Of a DNA stretch of 64,000 nucleotides, positions 8,232 to 16,106 are shown in pieces. A program made the position numbers and the translations under genes. Where the stretch lies: NCBI GenBank assembly GCA_042691655.1, contig CP170506.1, forward strand, positions 124,001-188,000. The letters are read 5' to 3'. The DNA comes from UBA695 sp042691655 (lineage in GTDB: Bacteria > Verrucomicrobiota > Verrucomicrobiia > Chthoniobacterales > Chthoniobacteraceae). Under the pieces are notes generated by a model that was not told the DNA's origin, made no database searches, and saw nothing but the letters and a program-made list of their open reading frames with translations. Every line of letters begins with the position of its first letter. The stretch's first letter is position 1.

Positions 8232-8477
8232 TTACTTGGTCCCTTTTTCTTCGATATACTTCACGACGTCGCCGACTGTCTGCAGTTTTTCGGCGTCTTC
8301 GTCGGGAACCTCAACCGAGAACTCCTCTTCGAACGCCATGACGAGTTCGACGGTGTCCAGCGAGTCGGCGCCCAGATCTTCGATAAACGAAGCAGTAATG
8401 GTCACCTGTTCGGGGTTGACGCCCAGTTGCTCGACGATGATGTCTCTGACTTTTTCTTCGATGGTTTTCTCTGACAT
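8232..8477 (-). CDS. acpP: Acyl carrier protein
   Basis: An 81-residue, acidic acyl carrier protein for fatty acid synthesis. The phosphopantetheine attachment site is Ser39 in GADSLDTVELVMAFEE, the standard family motif. Length and charge are typical. An AGGA ribosome site lies about 8 bases before the ATG. In many bacteria acpP is followed by fabF; here it is a single-gene unit ended by its own terminator, so its usual partners must lie elsewhere. Confidence 0.95.
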   Translation of the reverse strand: MSEKTIEEKVRDIIVEQLGVNPEQVTITASFIEDLGADSLDTVELVMAFEEEFSVEVPDEDAEKLQTVGDVVKYIEEKGTK

Positions 8478-8824
8478 ATTGGGTTTCCTGGTTGAGGTTA
8501 AAAGTTGGTTTCGGAATCTGTGGTGCGCACACTGGTAATGATCCGAAAGAACTTTGGCAACAAAGATTTTGCTCTCGGCGCGTTTTTGATGGATTGCTTT
8601 GCGGTCGGGAAAATCCGCTCTTTCTTCAACGAATCGCGATTGAGCCCCGGCCGGACCTGTTCTATTTTTACTCTGGAGCCGGGAGGCCGGGGCCTTGCGC
8701 TCTTACCCAAAGAAGGGACAATTTTCCGCGACCAACCTCTTTTTTGCCTGCAAAACGTGCTCGCATTCGGGCTTTTAATGTTTTAACCATACCCCTTTCA
8801 CCTACCGCGTTGAACACTTGATCC
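8478..8824. other. Divergent intergenic region, 347 bases
   Basis: It must carry the promoters of acpP and of the RG-rich protein gene, but no convincing -35/-10 pair was picked out. An 8-bp inverted repeat, CCCCGGCC (8645-8652) with GGCCGGGG (8685-8692), spans a 32-base loop. No coding frame of merit is seen. Confidence 0.4.
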
Positions 8825-10597
8825 ATGAGCGATTCGCCCCTTGACCTCGATTTGAAATTGATGCCCGACTGGCTTAAAGAGCCCGCCGATAAAAATCCGT
8901 ATGCGGATTACGCCGGCGAATCGCCGGATCGCGAACGCCGTGGAGGCGACCGCAACCGCGGGCCCCAGCGTGGCGGCGGCGGTGGCCGTGGCCCCCGCAG
9001 CGATTCCGGCTTCCGCCGTGGCCCCCGGCCTGGCGGCGACCGTCCCGGCGCAGCAGGCCCGGGCGACCGCAACCGTGGACCCCGGCCCGATGGGCGCGGC
9101 GGCCCGCGTGGCGACTTTAAGAGCCGCGGCCCCCGGCGGCCCGATGACCGTGGAGAGCGCTCCGAGCGTCCCGCGGCTCCCCGTCCGCCGGAAGTGCAGA
9201 TCCCGCTGAATATCGAATTTGTTCCCGAGCCCGACGCCGTGGGGGCGCTGGCCCAGCAGATCAAGTCCGGACACCGCGCCTACCCGCTCTACGGCTTGGG
9301 CCGCATGTTCCTCAATAAGCCCGAGCGCCACCGCGTCCGCGTGACCTCCAACGCGCCCGCCTACCCGCTCTTCCAGGTTGGCGAGGACGGCCCCGTCACC
9401 ACGCACCGCCCCGCCGCCGAGCGCGAGGCCTTCCGCGCGTGCAAGGACCAGTTCTACGCCGAGGAAACCACCGAGACCGAGCCGCCCAAGGGCAACTACA
9501 CCAACGTTGCCCGCTGCCGCCTGAGCGGCGTCCTCCTGGGGCCCACCAATCACCATGGCTACCAGCCCGCGCTGCGGCACCTTTACGAGGCCCGCTTTAG
9601 CCGCCGCATGGATTTCAACGAATTCCTGCGCCAGGTGGAGGTCGTCAACGACCCCGCCGTCATCGAGGCATGGAAAAAGCAGGTCAGCAGCGTCACCGTA
9701 TTCCGTACTACGCAGGAGGCCGAGCCGGTTGAGTTCAAGACGCTCGCCGACGTGGAGACCCACTTCAAGGCCCACTACCTGGAGAAATCGCTCAAGAGCG
9801 CCCGCACCCTCGAAATGAGCGGAGTCGTCAGCCGCAACGTCGGCGACCGGCAGATCCGCGAAGGCATCCGCGCCGCTTGGGAAAAGGAACGCGCCTTCCC
9901 GGCCCAGACCGTCAACCGGCTGCGCCCGCAGTTCCAGGAAGCCGGCCTGCACATCTGGAAGCACCGCAAGCGCATCCTCTTCGTCTCCACCGTGCGTCCC
10001 TTGCGGTTCGGGTCCGAGACCCGCAGCGTATCGAGCCACGTGGCCGATTTACTTAATGTGATCGAAGCCTCCCCGAAGTGCACGCGCTCGGATATCTTCA
10101 CCCACCTGCTCAAGCCGCACGAGGCCGAGCCCGATTTCGCGAAGCTCAAGGGAGCCCTCGCGGCCGATCTCCATTGGCTGACCGGCTCCGGGCACGTCAT
10201 CGAGTTCCACGACGGCACGTTCGACCTCCCGCTGGCTCCCAAGGAAGCCGCGAAAGAAGAGGCGAAGGCGAGCGGGAAACCGGCCCCCGAAGCCCCGGCT
10301 GAAGCGGTTGCCGATACTACCGAGGCCGAAGCCGCGCCGGAAGCGCCTGAATCCCCCGAAGCTGAAGCCGCCCCGGAAACCGAAGTCGCCCCTGAAGCCG
10401 AAGTCGCCCCGGAAGCTCCGGAAACTCCAGAGGCCGCAGCCGAAACCGTACCGGTTGAGCTGCCTGTCGCCGTTGAGGCGCCGGTTGAGGAAGCCCCCGC
10501 GCCCGAGGCCGTTGCTCCCGAAGCCGTCGCGGCTCCCGAAGAGCCCAAGGCCGAGCCGAAGGCGGAAGAGGCAAAGCCCGAAGATTCGCAAGCGTAA
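8825..10597 (+). CDS. RG-rich protein with conserved core and Ala/Glu/Pro tail
   Basis: A 590-residue three-part protein. After a short acidic lead (DLDLKLMPDWLKEPADKNPYADY), residues about 36-120 are a disordered Arg/Gly-rich region full of RGG, RGP and GDR units, as in RNA-binding proteins. Residues about 125-465 form a folded region with blocks such as YPLYGLGRMFLNKPERHRV and CRLSGVLLGPTNHHGYQPALR; no family name is certain. The last 115 residues are low-complexity EAAPEAPE-type repeats. RNA binding is inference from the RG region. It converges with the dehydrogenase gene across a shared terminator. Confidence 0.7.
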   Translation: MSDSPLDLDLKLMPDWLKEPADKNPYADYAGESPDRERRGGDRNRGPQRGGGGGRGPRSDSGFRRGPRPGGDRPGAAGPGDRNRGPRPDGRGGPRGDFKSRGPRRPDDRGERSERPAAPRPPEVQIPLNIEFVPEPDAVGALAQQIKSGHRAYPLYGLGRMFLNKPERHRVRVTSNAPAYPLFQVGEDGPVTTHRPAAEREAFRACKDQFYAEETTETEPPKGNYTNVARCRLSGVLLGPTNHHGYQPALRHLYEARFSRRMDFNEFLRQVEVVNDPAVIEAWKKQVSSVTVFRTTQEAEPVEFKTLADVETHFKAHYLEKSLKSARTLEMSGVVSRNVGDRQIREGIRAAWEKERAFPAQTVNRLRPQFQEAGLHIWKHRKRILFVSTVRPLRFGSETRSVSSHVADLLNVIEASPKCTRSDIFTHLLKPHEAEPDFAKLKGALAADLHWLTGSGHVIEFHDGTFDLPLAPKEAAKEEAKASGKPAPEAPAEAVADTTEAEAAPEAPESPEAEAAPETEVAPEAEVAPEAPETPEAAAETVPVELPVAVEAPVEEAPAPEAVAPEAVAAPEEPKAEPKAEEAKPEDSQA

Positions 10598-10615
10598 CTC
10601 AATTCCAAATAAAAA

Positions 10616-10647
10616 ACCCAGGGCAACGCACTCGCGCGGCCCTGGGT
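10616..10647. terminator. Bidirectional terminator
   Basis: A perfect 9-bp stem, ACCCAGGGC (10616-10624) with GCCCTGGGT (10639-10647), has A-rich sequence before it and T-rich sequence after it, serving both the RG-rich gene (plus) and the dehydrogenase gene (minus). Confidence 0.85.
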
Positions 10648-10676
10648 ATTTTTATGATCGGAATCGGGAAAATCGC

Positions 10677-11888
10677 CTATTTGTTCAGGATAACCACTTT
10701 GAGCCCTTCCTGGCGGATATTCACCTCCATCGCTTCTTTGATTTGCTCAAGCGGGAAGCGGTGGGTGATGAGTTCCTCCACCGGCAGTCCGATTCCCTGT
10801 GCCCGGCGCAGGAAATTGTAGGAGACCGGGTATTCCTGCACGGTGTAGAGCCAGGAGCCGACGAGGGTGATCTCTTTGTTGCAGAAGTCGACGTGCGGAT
10901 TGACGGTGCACGTCCCGTTATCGACAAAGAAGCCGACTTCGCAGACGCCGCCGCCCCGCTGGACGAAGTGGTAAATATTCGAGGCCGCTGCGGGCACTCC
11001 CGTGCATTGGAAGGCAAAGTGGGCTCCGCGCCCCTTGGTGACGGTCTTGACGGCCTCCACGAGCGAGGCCTGGTCTTTGTGATGGCGGAAATTGATCGTG
11101 TGGTCCGCGCCCATCCGGCGGGCCATTTCCAGGCGCTGCTCGTCGCCGTCCACGGCCACGATGTGCTGGGTGCCCGCCGCGCGCACCACGGCCAGCATGA
11201 GCAGCCCGATGGGGCCGCACCCCTGGATCAAGACGCGGCTGCGGAAATTGAGCAGCCCCGTGCTCTTGGCGCGCTCCCAGGCGTGGATGGCCACGGTGGT
11301 CGGCTCCATCAGCAGGCGCAGGTTGAGGTTCAGGTCGTTGACCACGAAGAACGACGTCCCCTTGCGCACGATCATGTAATCGGCGAAGTAGCCGTTCAAA
11401 TGGGTGGAGTCATCGGGGATCAAGCCCTGCACGGAAACATCCTCGCAAAGGTTGAGGCGGCCCGGCGTGTAGAGGCAGGCCGGGCATTTGCCGCAGGTTG
11501 TCACGCTGGTGACGATCTTGTCGCCCACGCGCACGGTTTTGCCCGAGTTGTCGCGCTGCACGTTCTTGCCCAGCCGGACGATCTCACCCGTGCCCTCGTG
11601 GCCAAGAATGATCGGGGCGAGCTTCATCGGGTCGCCCTTGTATTCGTGGACGTCGGTGCCGCAAACGCCGCACCCTTCCACGCGGATCAAAATTTCGTCG
11701 TCGGTGATGTCGCGGATGGGGAACTCGCGCAGCTCAATGCTCTTGGGCCCCGTCAGGAGAGCGCCTTTACACTGGGCTGGGACCGTCCGTGGGGAAGGGG
11801 ATGCCTGCGCCGATCCATCGGGCTGCGGCTTGGCAAGCTGTTCTGCGATAACCTGCCTTATGACACGGCTGATCTCTTCTGAATTCAT
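10677..11888 (-). CDS. Zinc-dependent alcohol dehydrogenase with N-terminal targeting-like peptide
   Basis: A 403-residue medium-chain dehydrogenase (threonine/sorbitol dehydrogenase branch). GCGVCGTDVHEYKGD and GHEGTGEIV give the catalytic zinc site; CGKCPACLYTPGRLNLC has the four cysteines of the structural zinc; GCGPIGLLML is the NAD(P) loop. Ordinary family members begin near residue 38. Here residues 1-18 (MNSEEISRVIRQVIAEQL) predict an amphipathic helix joined by a Pro/Ser/Ala linker, very like the encapsulation peptides of microcompartment enzymes such as PduP. No shell gene lies in the window. Substrate is unknown; lactaldehyde or propanediol would fit a microcompartment. Confidence 0.85.
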   Translation of the reverse strand: MNSEEISRVIRQVIAEQLAKPQPDGSAQASPSPRTVPAQCKGALLTGPKSIELREFPIRDITDDEILIRVEGCGVCGTDVHEYKGDPMKLAPIILGHEGTGEIVRLGKNVQRDNSGKTVRVGDKIVTSVTTCGKCPACLYTPGRLNLCEDVSVQGLIPDDSTHLNGYFADYMIVRKGTSFFVVNDLNLNLRLLMEPTTVAIHAWERAKSTGLLNFRSRVLIQGCGPIGLLMLAVVRAAGTQHIVAVDGDEQRLEMARRMGADHTINFRHHKDQASLVEAVKTVTKGRGAHFAFQCTGVPAAASNIYHFVQRGGGVCEVGFFVDNGTCTVNPHVDFCNKEITLVGSWLYTVQEYPVSYNFLRRAQGIGLPVEELITHRFPLEQIKEAMEVNIRQEGLKVVILNK

Positions 11889-12031
11889 CGTGGCGAAATA
11901 TTAAATGATCGGGGTCAATCATTACCAGTCAAAACCTTGGAAAAATGCGCTTTCCAGAGGCATATCGAGGTATTTGCCAGTTGTCGGGCTCGGTGCGCTC
12001 AAAACGAAAGGGCGAGTCGTTTAGGTTTTAT

Positions 12032-12298
12032 ATGAGCATTCTTTTAGAAGCAGACAAAGTGGTGGACAAAATCGACAAGATTTCCCCGTCCAAGGATCAG
12101 CTGCGGGTGGCTTCGGACGTGGCTCTGACCCTGGGTTTTGCCTCGATCGCGGTCTCCATTGCAACGTGGTTTTTGACCAAACCCAAAGATGCCGCCCACT
12201 CCGAGCGGTTCGGCATCTTTATCGGCCTTTGGGTTCCGAGCTTTTTTATTCTGGCCAACCACCTGGCCCGCCGGGCGGAACACCAGAAAACTCACTAG
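12032..12298 (+). CDS. Small membrane protein, two transmembrane helices
   Basis: An 88-residue protein. After a polar N-terminus (ADKVVDKIDKISPSKDQLRVASD) two hydrophobic helices follow, about residues 35-52 (ALTLGFASIAVSIATWFL) and 65-80 (FGIFIGLWVPSFFILA), with a short charged loop and a His/Arg-rich tail. No family recognised. The frame extends upstream to 11945, but the ATG at 12032 begins sequence with normal composition. It converges with the topoisomerase gene. Confidence 0.55.
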   Translation: MSILLEADKVVDKIDKISPSKDQLRVASDVALTLGFASIAVSIATWFLTKPKDAAHSERFGIFIGLWVPSFFILANHLARRAEHQKTH

Positions 12299-12333
12299 CG
12301 CAGCGGAGATTCCAGGTGCCCGGGGGCAGTTTT

Positions 12334-14850
12334 TTATGCCCCCGGTGCCGGAGTCGCCTGGCCGGATTTCGCGGTGGCCCGCTTGGCAAAGCGTCCGCGC
12401 CCGGCCCCCTTGGCCTTCGGGTCGCGCGGGGGAAATTCGAAGCCGACTTTCCCCTTTTCGAGCTTCAGGAAGGCGTCGAAAGCCCGGTTGGTCTTGGACG
12501 AGATGAATTTGGTGATGAGGTCCGTCTTGCCGGTCTCGATGAGCTTGCGGGCCTGCTCCACGGGGATCTCCTTCTTGAGGATCAGCCGCCCCATGCGGAA
12601 GGTGCACTCCTTGGCGGGGGTTTTCTCGCAGATGTAGGCGGTTTCCGTCTCGCGAACCGGCGCTTTGCAGATGGGGCACTGGCCGATGACGGGCAACGCG
12701 CTCAAATCGGCGGGCGTAACGTCCTCGTCCTTTTTCTCAAATTCGAACTTCGGCTTGTGCTCCTCGTCGAGGAAGAGCGCCGCCTTGAAGGCCCGGCCCA
12801 TCTTGGAGCGGAAGCCCTCCAGCGGGCCGATCTTGTGCTCGGTTAAGAGGATTTGGACCTCCTCGGGGGCGAATTCGCGTCCCGCGACGGTTTTGTAGAA
12901 AACGTAATCGCACGAGGCGCAGCGGTAGGTGCGGTAGTTCTGCTTGAGCGGGTGCGCGCCGCACTTCGGGCAGGTGACGTCGAGGTCTTCGAAGGCTCCC
13001 TCGGGCGGTTCCGCGCCGTTGCGAATTTTTTCCACGATCTGCAAGGTGAGCTCGCGGATCTGGCGCATGAATTCCTCGCGTTCGAGGTGGCTCTGCTCCA
13101 TCTGCTTGAGCTTGAACTCCCATTCGCCGGTCATCTCGGGCTTGGTGAGCGTCTCGATGCCGATGCCGCGCAGGCCGGTGATGAGCGAAATGCCCTTTTG
13201 TGAGGCGATCAGCTCGCGGCCCTGGCGGCGGATGTACTCCTGGAGGACGAGGCCTTCGATGACGGCGGCGCGCGTGGCCGGGGTGCCGAGGCCGCGGGAG
13301 CTCATGGCCTCGCGCAGGTCCTCGTCGTCCACAAGCTTGCCCGCGCCTTCCATGGCGGAAAGCAACGTGGCTTCGTTGAAACGGGCAGGGGGCTTGGTTT
13401 CGGCTTCCTTGACGGCGATTTCGAGCGTCCGGGCGTCCTCGCCGGGGCGAACCGCCGAAAGGGCCTCGCCGCCCTCCTCTGTGGCGGCTTCTTTGCCGTA
13501 GACGGCCAGCCAGCCGGGTTCTTTGATGACTTTGCCCTCGGTCTTGAACGGCTCGTCCTCGACGCGGGTGATGCGGGTTGTCAGCTCGAACTGGGCGGGC
13601 GGGAAAAAGGCGGCGATAAAACGCTGCGAGACCAGCCGGAAAATCTTCCCTTCCGCCTCGCTGAGTGCGCGCGGGACGAGGCCTGTGGGGATGATGGCGT
13701 TGTGGTCGGTCACCTTGGCGCTGTTAAAGACGCGTTTATTGGGGCGGATCCACCCGGCGTCGAGCGCCTTGCTGGCGTGGACGGCGAGGTTGGTGTCGGG
13801 AAAATCGGACATGATCCGGCGCACGTTGCCCAGGTTGTCGTCGGGCAGGTAGCGGGAATCGGTTCGCGGATAGGTGAGCGCCTTGTGCTTTTCGTAAAGC
13901 GCCTGGGCGATTTGCAGCGTGGTCTTGGCGCTGAAGCCGAAGCGGCCGTTGGCCTCGCGCTGGAGGGTCGTCAGGTCATAGAGCTGCGGGGCGATCTGGC
14001 TGGAGGCCTTTTTTTCCTCGGTGACGATGCCCACTTTCCCCTCGCACTTGGCCTGGATGGCGTCGGCCTGCTCGCGGTTCCAGATGCGCTCAGGTTTGAG
14101 TTGGTCGTCCTCGGCTTTCTTAAACTTTTCGTCGAACCAGCGGCCCGGGTAGGTGCCCGCCTCGACGCTGAAAATGCCGTGGACCTCGAAGTACTGGCGC
14201 GGCTTGAAGGCGCGGATGCGCTCCTCGCGTTCGACCAGGATGGCCAGGGTGGGCGTCTGTACGCGGCCTGCCGTGGTGAGGCGGAAGCCCCCCTGCTTGG
14301 AGTTAAACCACGTCATGGCGCGCGTGGCGTTGATGCCCACCATCCAGTCGCTTTCGCTCCGGCAGACGGCGGCGGCGGCCAGGGGGCGCATCTCTTCGTC
14401 GGAGCGCAGGCGGCTAAAGGCGGTGCGGATGGCCTCGGGGGTCATCGACTGGAGCCAGAGGCGACGGATCGGCTTTTTGCAGGCCGCCTTCTGGATCAAG
14501 TTGCGGAAAATCAGCTCGCCCTCGCGCCCGGCATCGCAGGCGTTGATGACTTCGTCGATGTCATCGCGCTTGTTCATGAGGCGCTTGAGGAGTTTGAAGC
14601 GGGTCTCGGCCTTGCCGTCGGTCGGGGCCAGCTCGAACTGCATGGGGAGGATGGGCAGATTTTTGATGTCCCACTTGCCCCGCTTTGGCTCAAGGCCTTC
14701 CGGCACAATAAGTTCCAGAAGGTGGCCGACGGCGGAAGTAATGACGTACTCGTCGTTCTCGAAAAATTCGCCTTCTTTTTTAGCCTTTAAGGTCCGGGCG
14801 ATGTCGCCCGCGACGCTCGGCTTTTCTGCGATGACCAGTTTTTTGCCCAT
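12334..14850 (-). CDS. topB: DNA topoisomerase III (type IA)
   Basis: An 838-residue type IA topoisomerase that relaxes or decatenates DNA through a single-strand break. The Toprim domain opens with KKLVIAEKPSVAGDIA and holds the metal motif DAGREGELIF at residues 106-115; the catalytic tyrosine is Tyr327 in LTYPRTDSRYLP. The start resembles TopB rather than TopA. The C-terminal part carries two zinc-ribbon-like regions, CPKCGAHP...CASCDY and CPICKAPV...C, and a basic Lys/Arg/Ala tail. Longer than E. coli TopB by nearly 200 residues because of this tail. The ATG at 14850 is chosen over an upstream one because MGKKLVIAEK is the usual start. Confidence 0.88.
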   Translation of the reverse strand: MGKKLVIAEKPSVAGDIARTLKAKKEGEFFENDEYVITSAVGHLLELIVPEGLEPKRGKWDIKNLPILPMQFELAPTDGKAETRFKLLKRLMNKRDDIDEVINACDAGREGELIFRNLIQKAACKKPIRRLWLQSMTPEAIRTAFSRLRSDEEMRPLAAAAVCRSESDWMVGINATRAMTWFNSKQGGFRLTTAGRVQTPTLAILVEREERIRAFKPRQYFEVHGIFSVEAGTYPGRWFDEKFKKAEDDQLKPERIWNREQADAIQAKCEGKVGIVTEEKKASSQIAPQLYDLTTLQREANGRFGFSAKTTLQIAQALYEKHKALTYPRTDSRYLPDDNLGNVRRIMSDFPDTNLAVHASKALDAGWIRPNKRVFNSAKVTDHNAIIPTGLVPRALSEAEGKIFRLVSQRFIAAFFPPAQFELTTRITRVEDEPFKTEGKVIKEPGWLAVYGKEAATEEGGEALSAVRPGEDARTLEIAVKEAETKPPARFNEATLLSAMEGAGKLVDDEDLREAMSSRGLGTPATRAAVIEGLVLQEYIRRQGRELIASQKGISLITGLRGIGIETLTKPEMTGEWEFKLKQMEQSHLEREEFMRQIRELTLQIVEKIRNGAEPPEGAFEDLDVTCPKCGAHPLKQNYRTYRCASCDYVFYKTVAGREFAPEEVQILLTEHKIGPLEGFRSKMGRAFKAALFLDEEHKPKFEFEKKDEDVTPADLSALPVIGQCPICKAPVRETETAYICEKTPAKECTFRMGRLILKKEIPVEQARKLIETGKTDLITKFISSKTNRAFDAFLKLEKGKVGFEFPPRDPKAKGAGRGRFAKRATAKSGQATPAPGA

Positions 14851-14875
14851 GAAAATCAAAAGTGTTGGAGGGGGC

Positions 14876-14946
14876 CGCAGATGACGCAGATGGACGCAGA
14901 TTTTTCCAATGGTCTGGAAATCTGCGCAATCTGCGTAATTTGCGGA
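14876..14946. repeat. CGCAGATGACGCAGAT-family palindromic repeat
   Basis: Between topB and dprA lies a repeat with arms CGCAGATTT (14895-14903) and AAATCTGCG (14918-14926), flanked by further inverted copies of the GCCGCAGATGACGCAGAT unit. It is a second palindromic family, distinct from the GCAAAGGCGCAAAG one. Confidence 0.7.
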
Positions 14947-14950
14947 TAAC

Positions 14951-16057
14951 TCATAGTAGTTTTACAAAGTGCTGCCCCGGGAGCTGCTTTACGAGCCGCT
15001 TGATCTGGAGGGCCAGCAGGGTAGAAGAGACTGCCCCGGGTGGCAAACCGCTTTTCGCGATGATCGCATCGATCGGGGTTTCCTCTTCCTCGATGGCGTC
15101 GTATACGGCTTTTTCGTTTCCGGCAAACTCAATCGTTCGGCCGGGGGTCGGTTCAAGGGTCCGTTTTTCCGGCAGCAGGATCTGAAGATCGTCTAAAATG
15201 TCCTCGGCGGCCATGACTAATTTCGCCCCCTGCTGGATGAGCCGGTTGCTCCCGGCGGAGGTGGGGCGGTCGATGGGCCCGGGCACGGCGTAGATGTTGC
15301 GGCCCTGTTCCTCGGCCTGGCCCGCGGTGATGAGCGCCCCGCTTTTCAGGCCCGCCTCGACGACCAGCAGCCCGTCGCTCCAGCCGCTGACGATCCGGTT
15401 GCGCTGGGGAAAGGTGCCCTTGTCGGGCGTGGTCAGCATCGGGAATTCGGAGATCACGGCCCCGGACCCGGCGGCGATCCGCTCGGCCAGCGCCAAGTTT
15501 TCCGCTGGGTAAAGCTCCATGAGCCCCGAGCCGAGCACAGCGACCGTGCGCCCCTTGGCCGCCAGAGCGCCCTGGTGGGCCGCTGTGTCGATGCCCCGGG
15601 CCAGGCCGCTGACGATGGTCATCCCCGCATAGGCGAGCTGGTAGGAGAGCCGCTTCGCGCACTCCAGGCCGTAGTGGCTGGTCTTGCGGGAGCCGACGAC
15701 GCTGATGGCGTGGCGGTCGCGCTCGGTCAGCGCGCCCCAGACGTAGAGGACCAGCGGCGGGTTGTAGATTTGGCGGAGCAGGGGCGGGTAGGCCGCGTCG
15801 GCCTGGGTGATCACATCCGCCCCGAAATCGAGGATCCGCGTCAGCTCGGCCTGGAGATCGATGGAATCCTCCCAGTGGGAAAAGGCGTGGGCGAGCTCCG
15901 GCCCGATGCCCGGGAACTGCCGCAATTCTTCCGCTTTGGCCGTAAGAAGGCGTTGCGGGGTTTTAAAGACGTCCAGGAAACGCCGCAAGCGCACCGGTCC
16001 CAAGTCGGGGATCAGGTTCAGCGCGATGCATGCCTCGGTTTCGTTCACGGCGGGCAC
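14951..16057 (-). CDS. dprA: DNA processing protein DprA
   Basis: A 368-residue DprA, which loads RecA onto incoming single-stranded DNA in natural transformation. An N-terminal helix-hairpin-helix-like region (LIPDLGPVRLRRFL) precedes the Rossmann-like core with SVVGSRKTSHYG, IVSGLARGIDTAAHQGAL and the SGWSDGLLVVEAGLKSGALITA block that binds DNA. A C-terminal winged-helix DML1-type domain (PIDAIIAKSGLPPGAVSSTLLAL) ends the protein, the common long form. It sits behind topB on the same strand with an 89-100-base repeat-bearing gap. Confidence 0.93.
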   Translation of the reverse strand: MPAVNETEACIALNLIPDLGPVRLRRFLDVFKTPQRLLTAKAEELRQFPGIGPELAHAFSHWEDSIDLQAELTRILDFGADVITQADAAYPPLLRQIYNPPLVLYVWGALTERDRHAISVVGSRKTSHYGLECAKRLSYQLAYAGMTIVSGLARGIDTAAHQGALAAKGRTVAVLGSGLMELYPAENLALAERIAAGSGAVISEFPMLTTPDKGTFPQRNRIVSGWSDGLLVVEAGLKSGALITAGQAEEQGRNIYAVPGPIDRPTSAGSNRLIQQGAKLVMAAEDILDDLQILLPEKRTLEPTPGRTIEFAGNEKAVYDAIEEEETPIDAIIAKSGLPPGAVSSTLLALQIKRLVKQLPGQHFVKLL

Positions 16058-16106
16058 GCTACCATAGACCTTACCGCTTCTGGCGAACGTTTTTTTTGCC
16101 GAGGGC

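Noticed and set aside
8798..10039. A 413-codon minus-strand frame over the RG-rich gene
   Set aside because: It is antisense to a gene with consistent codon use and low complexity, and has no recognisable domain.
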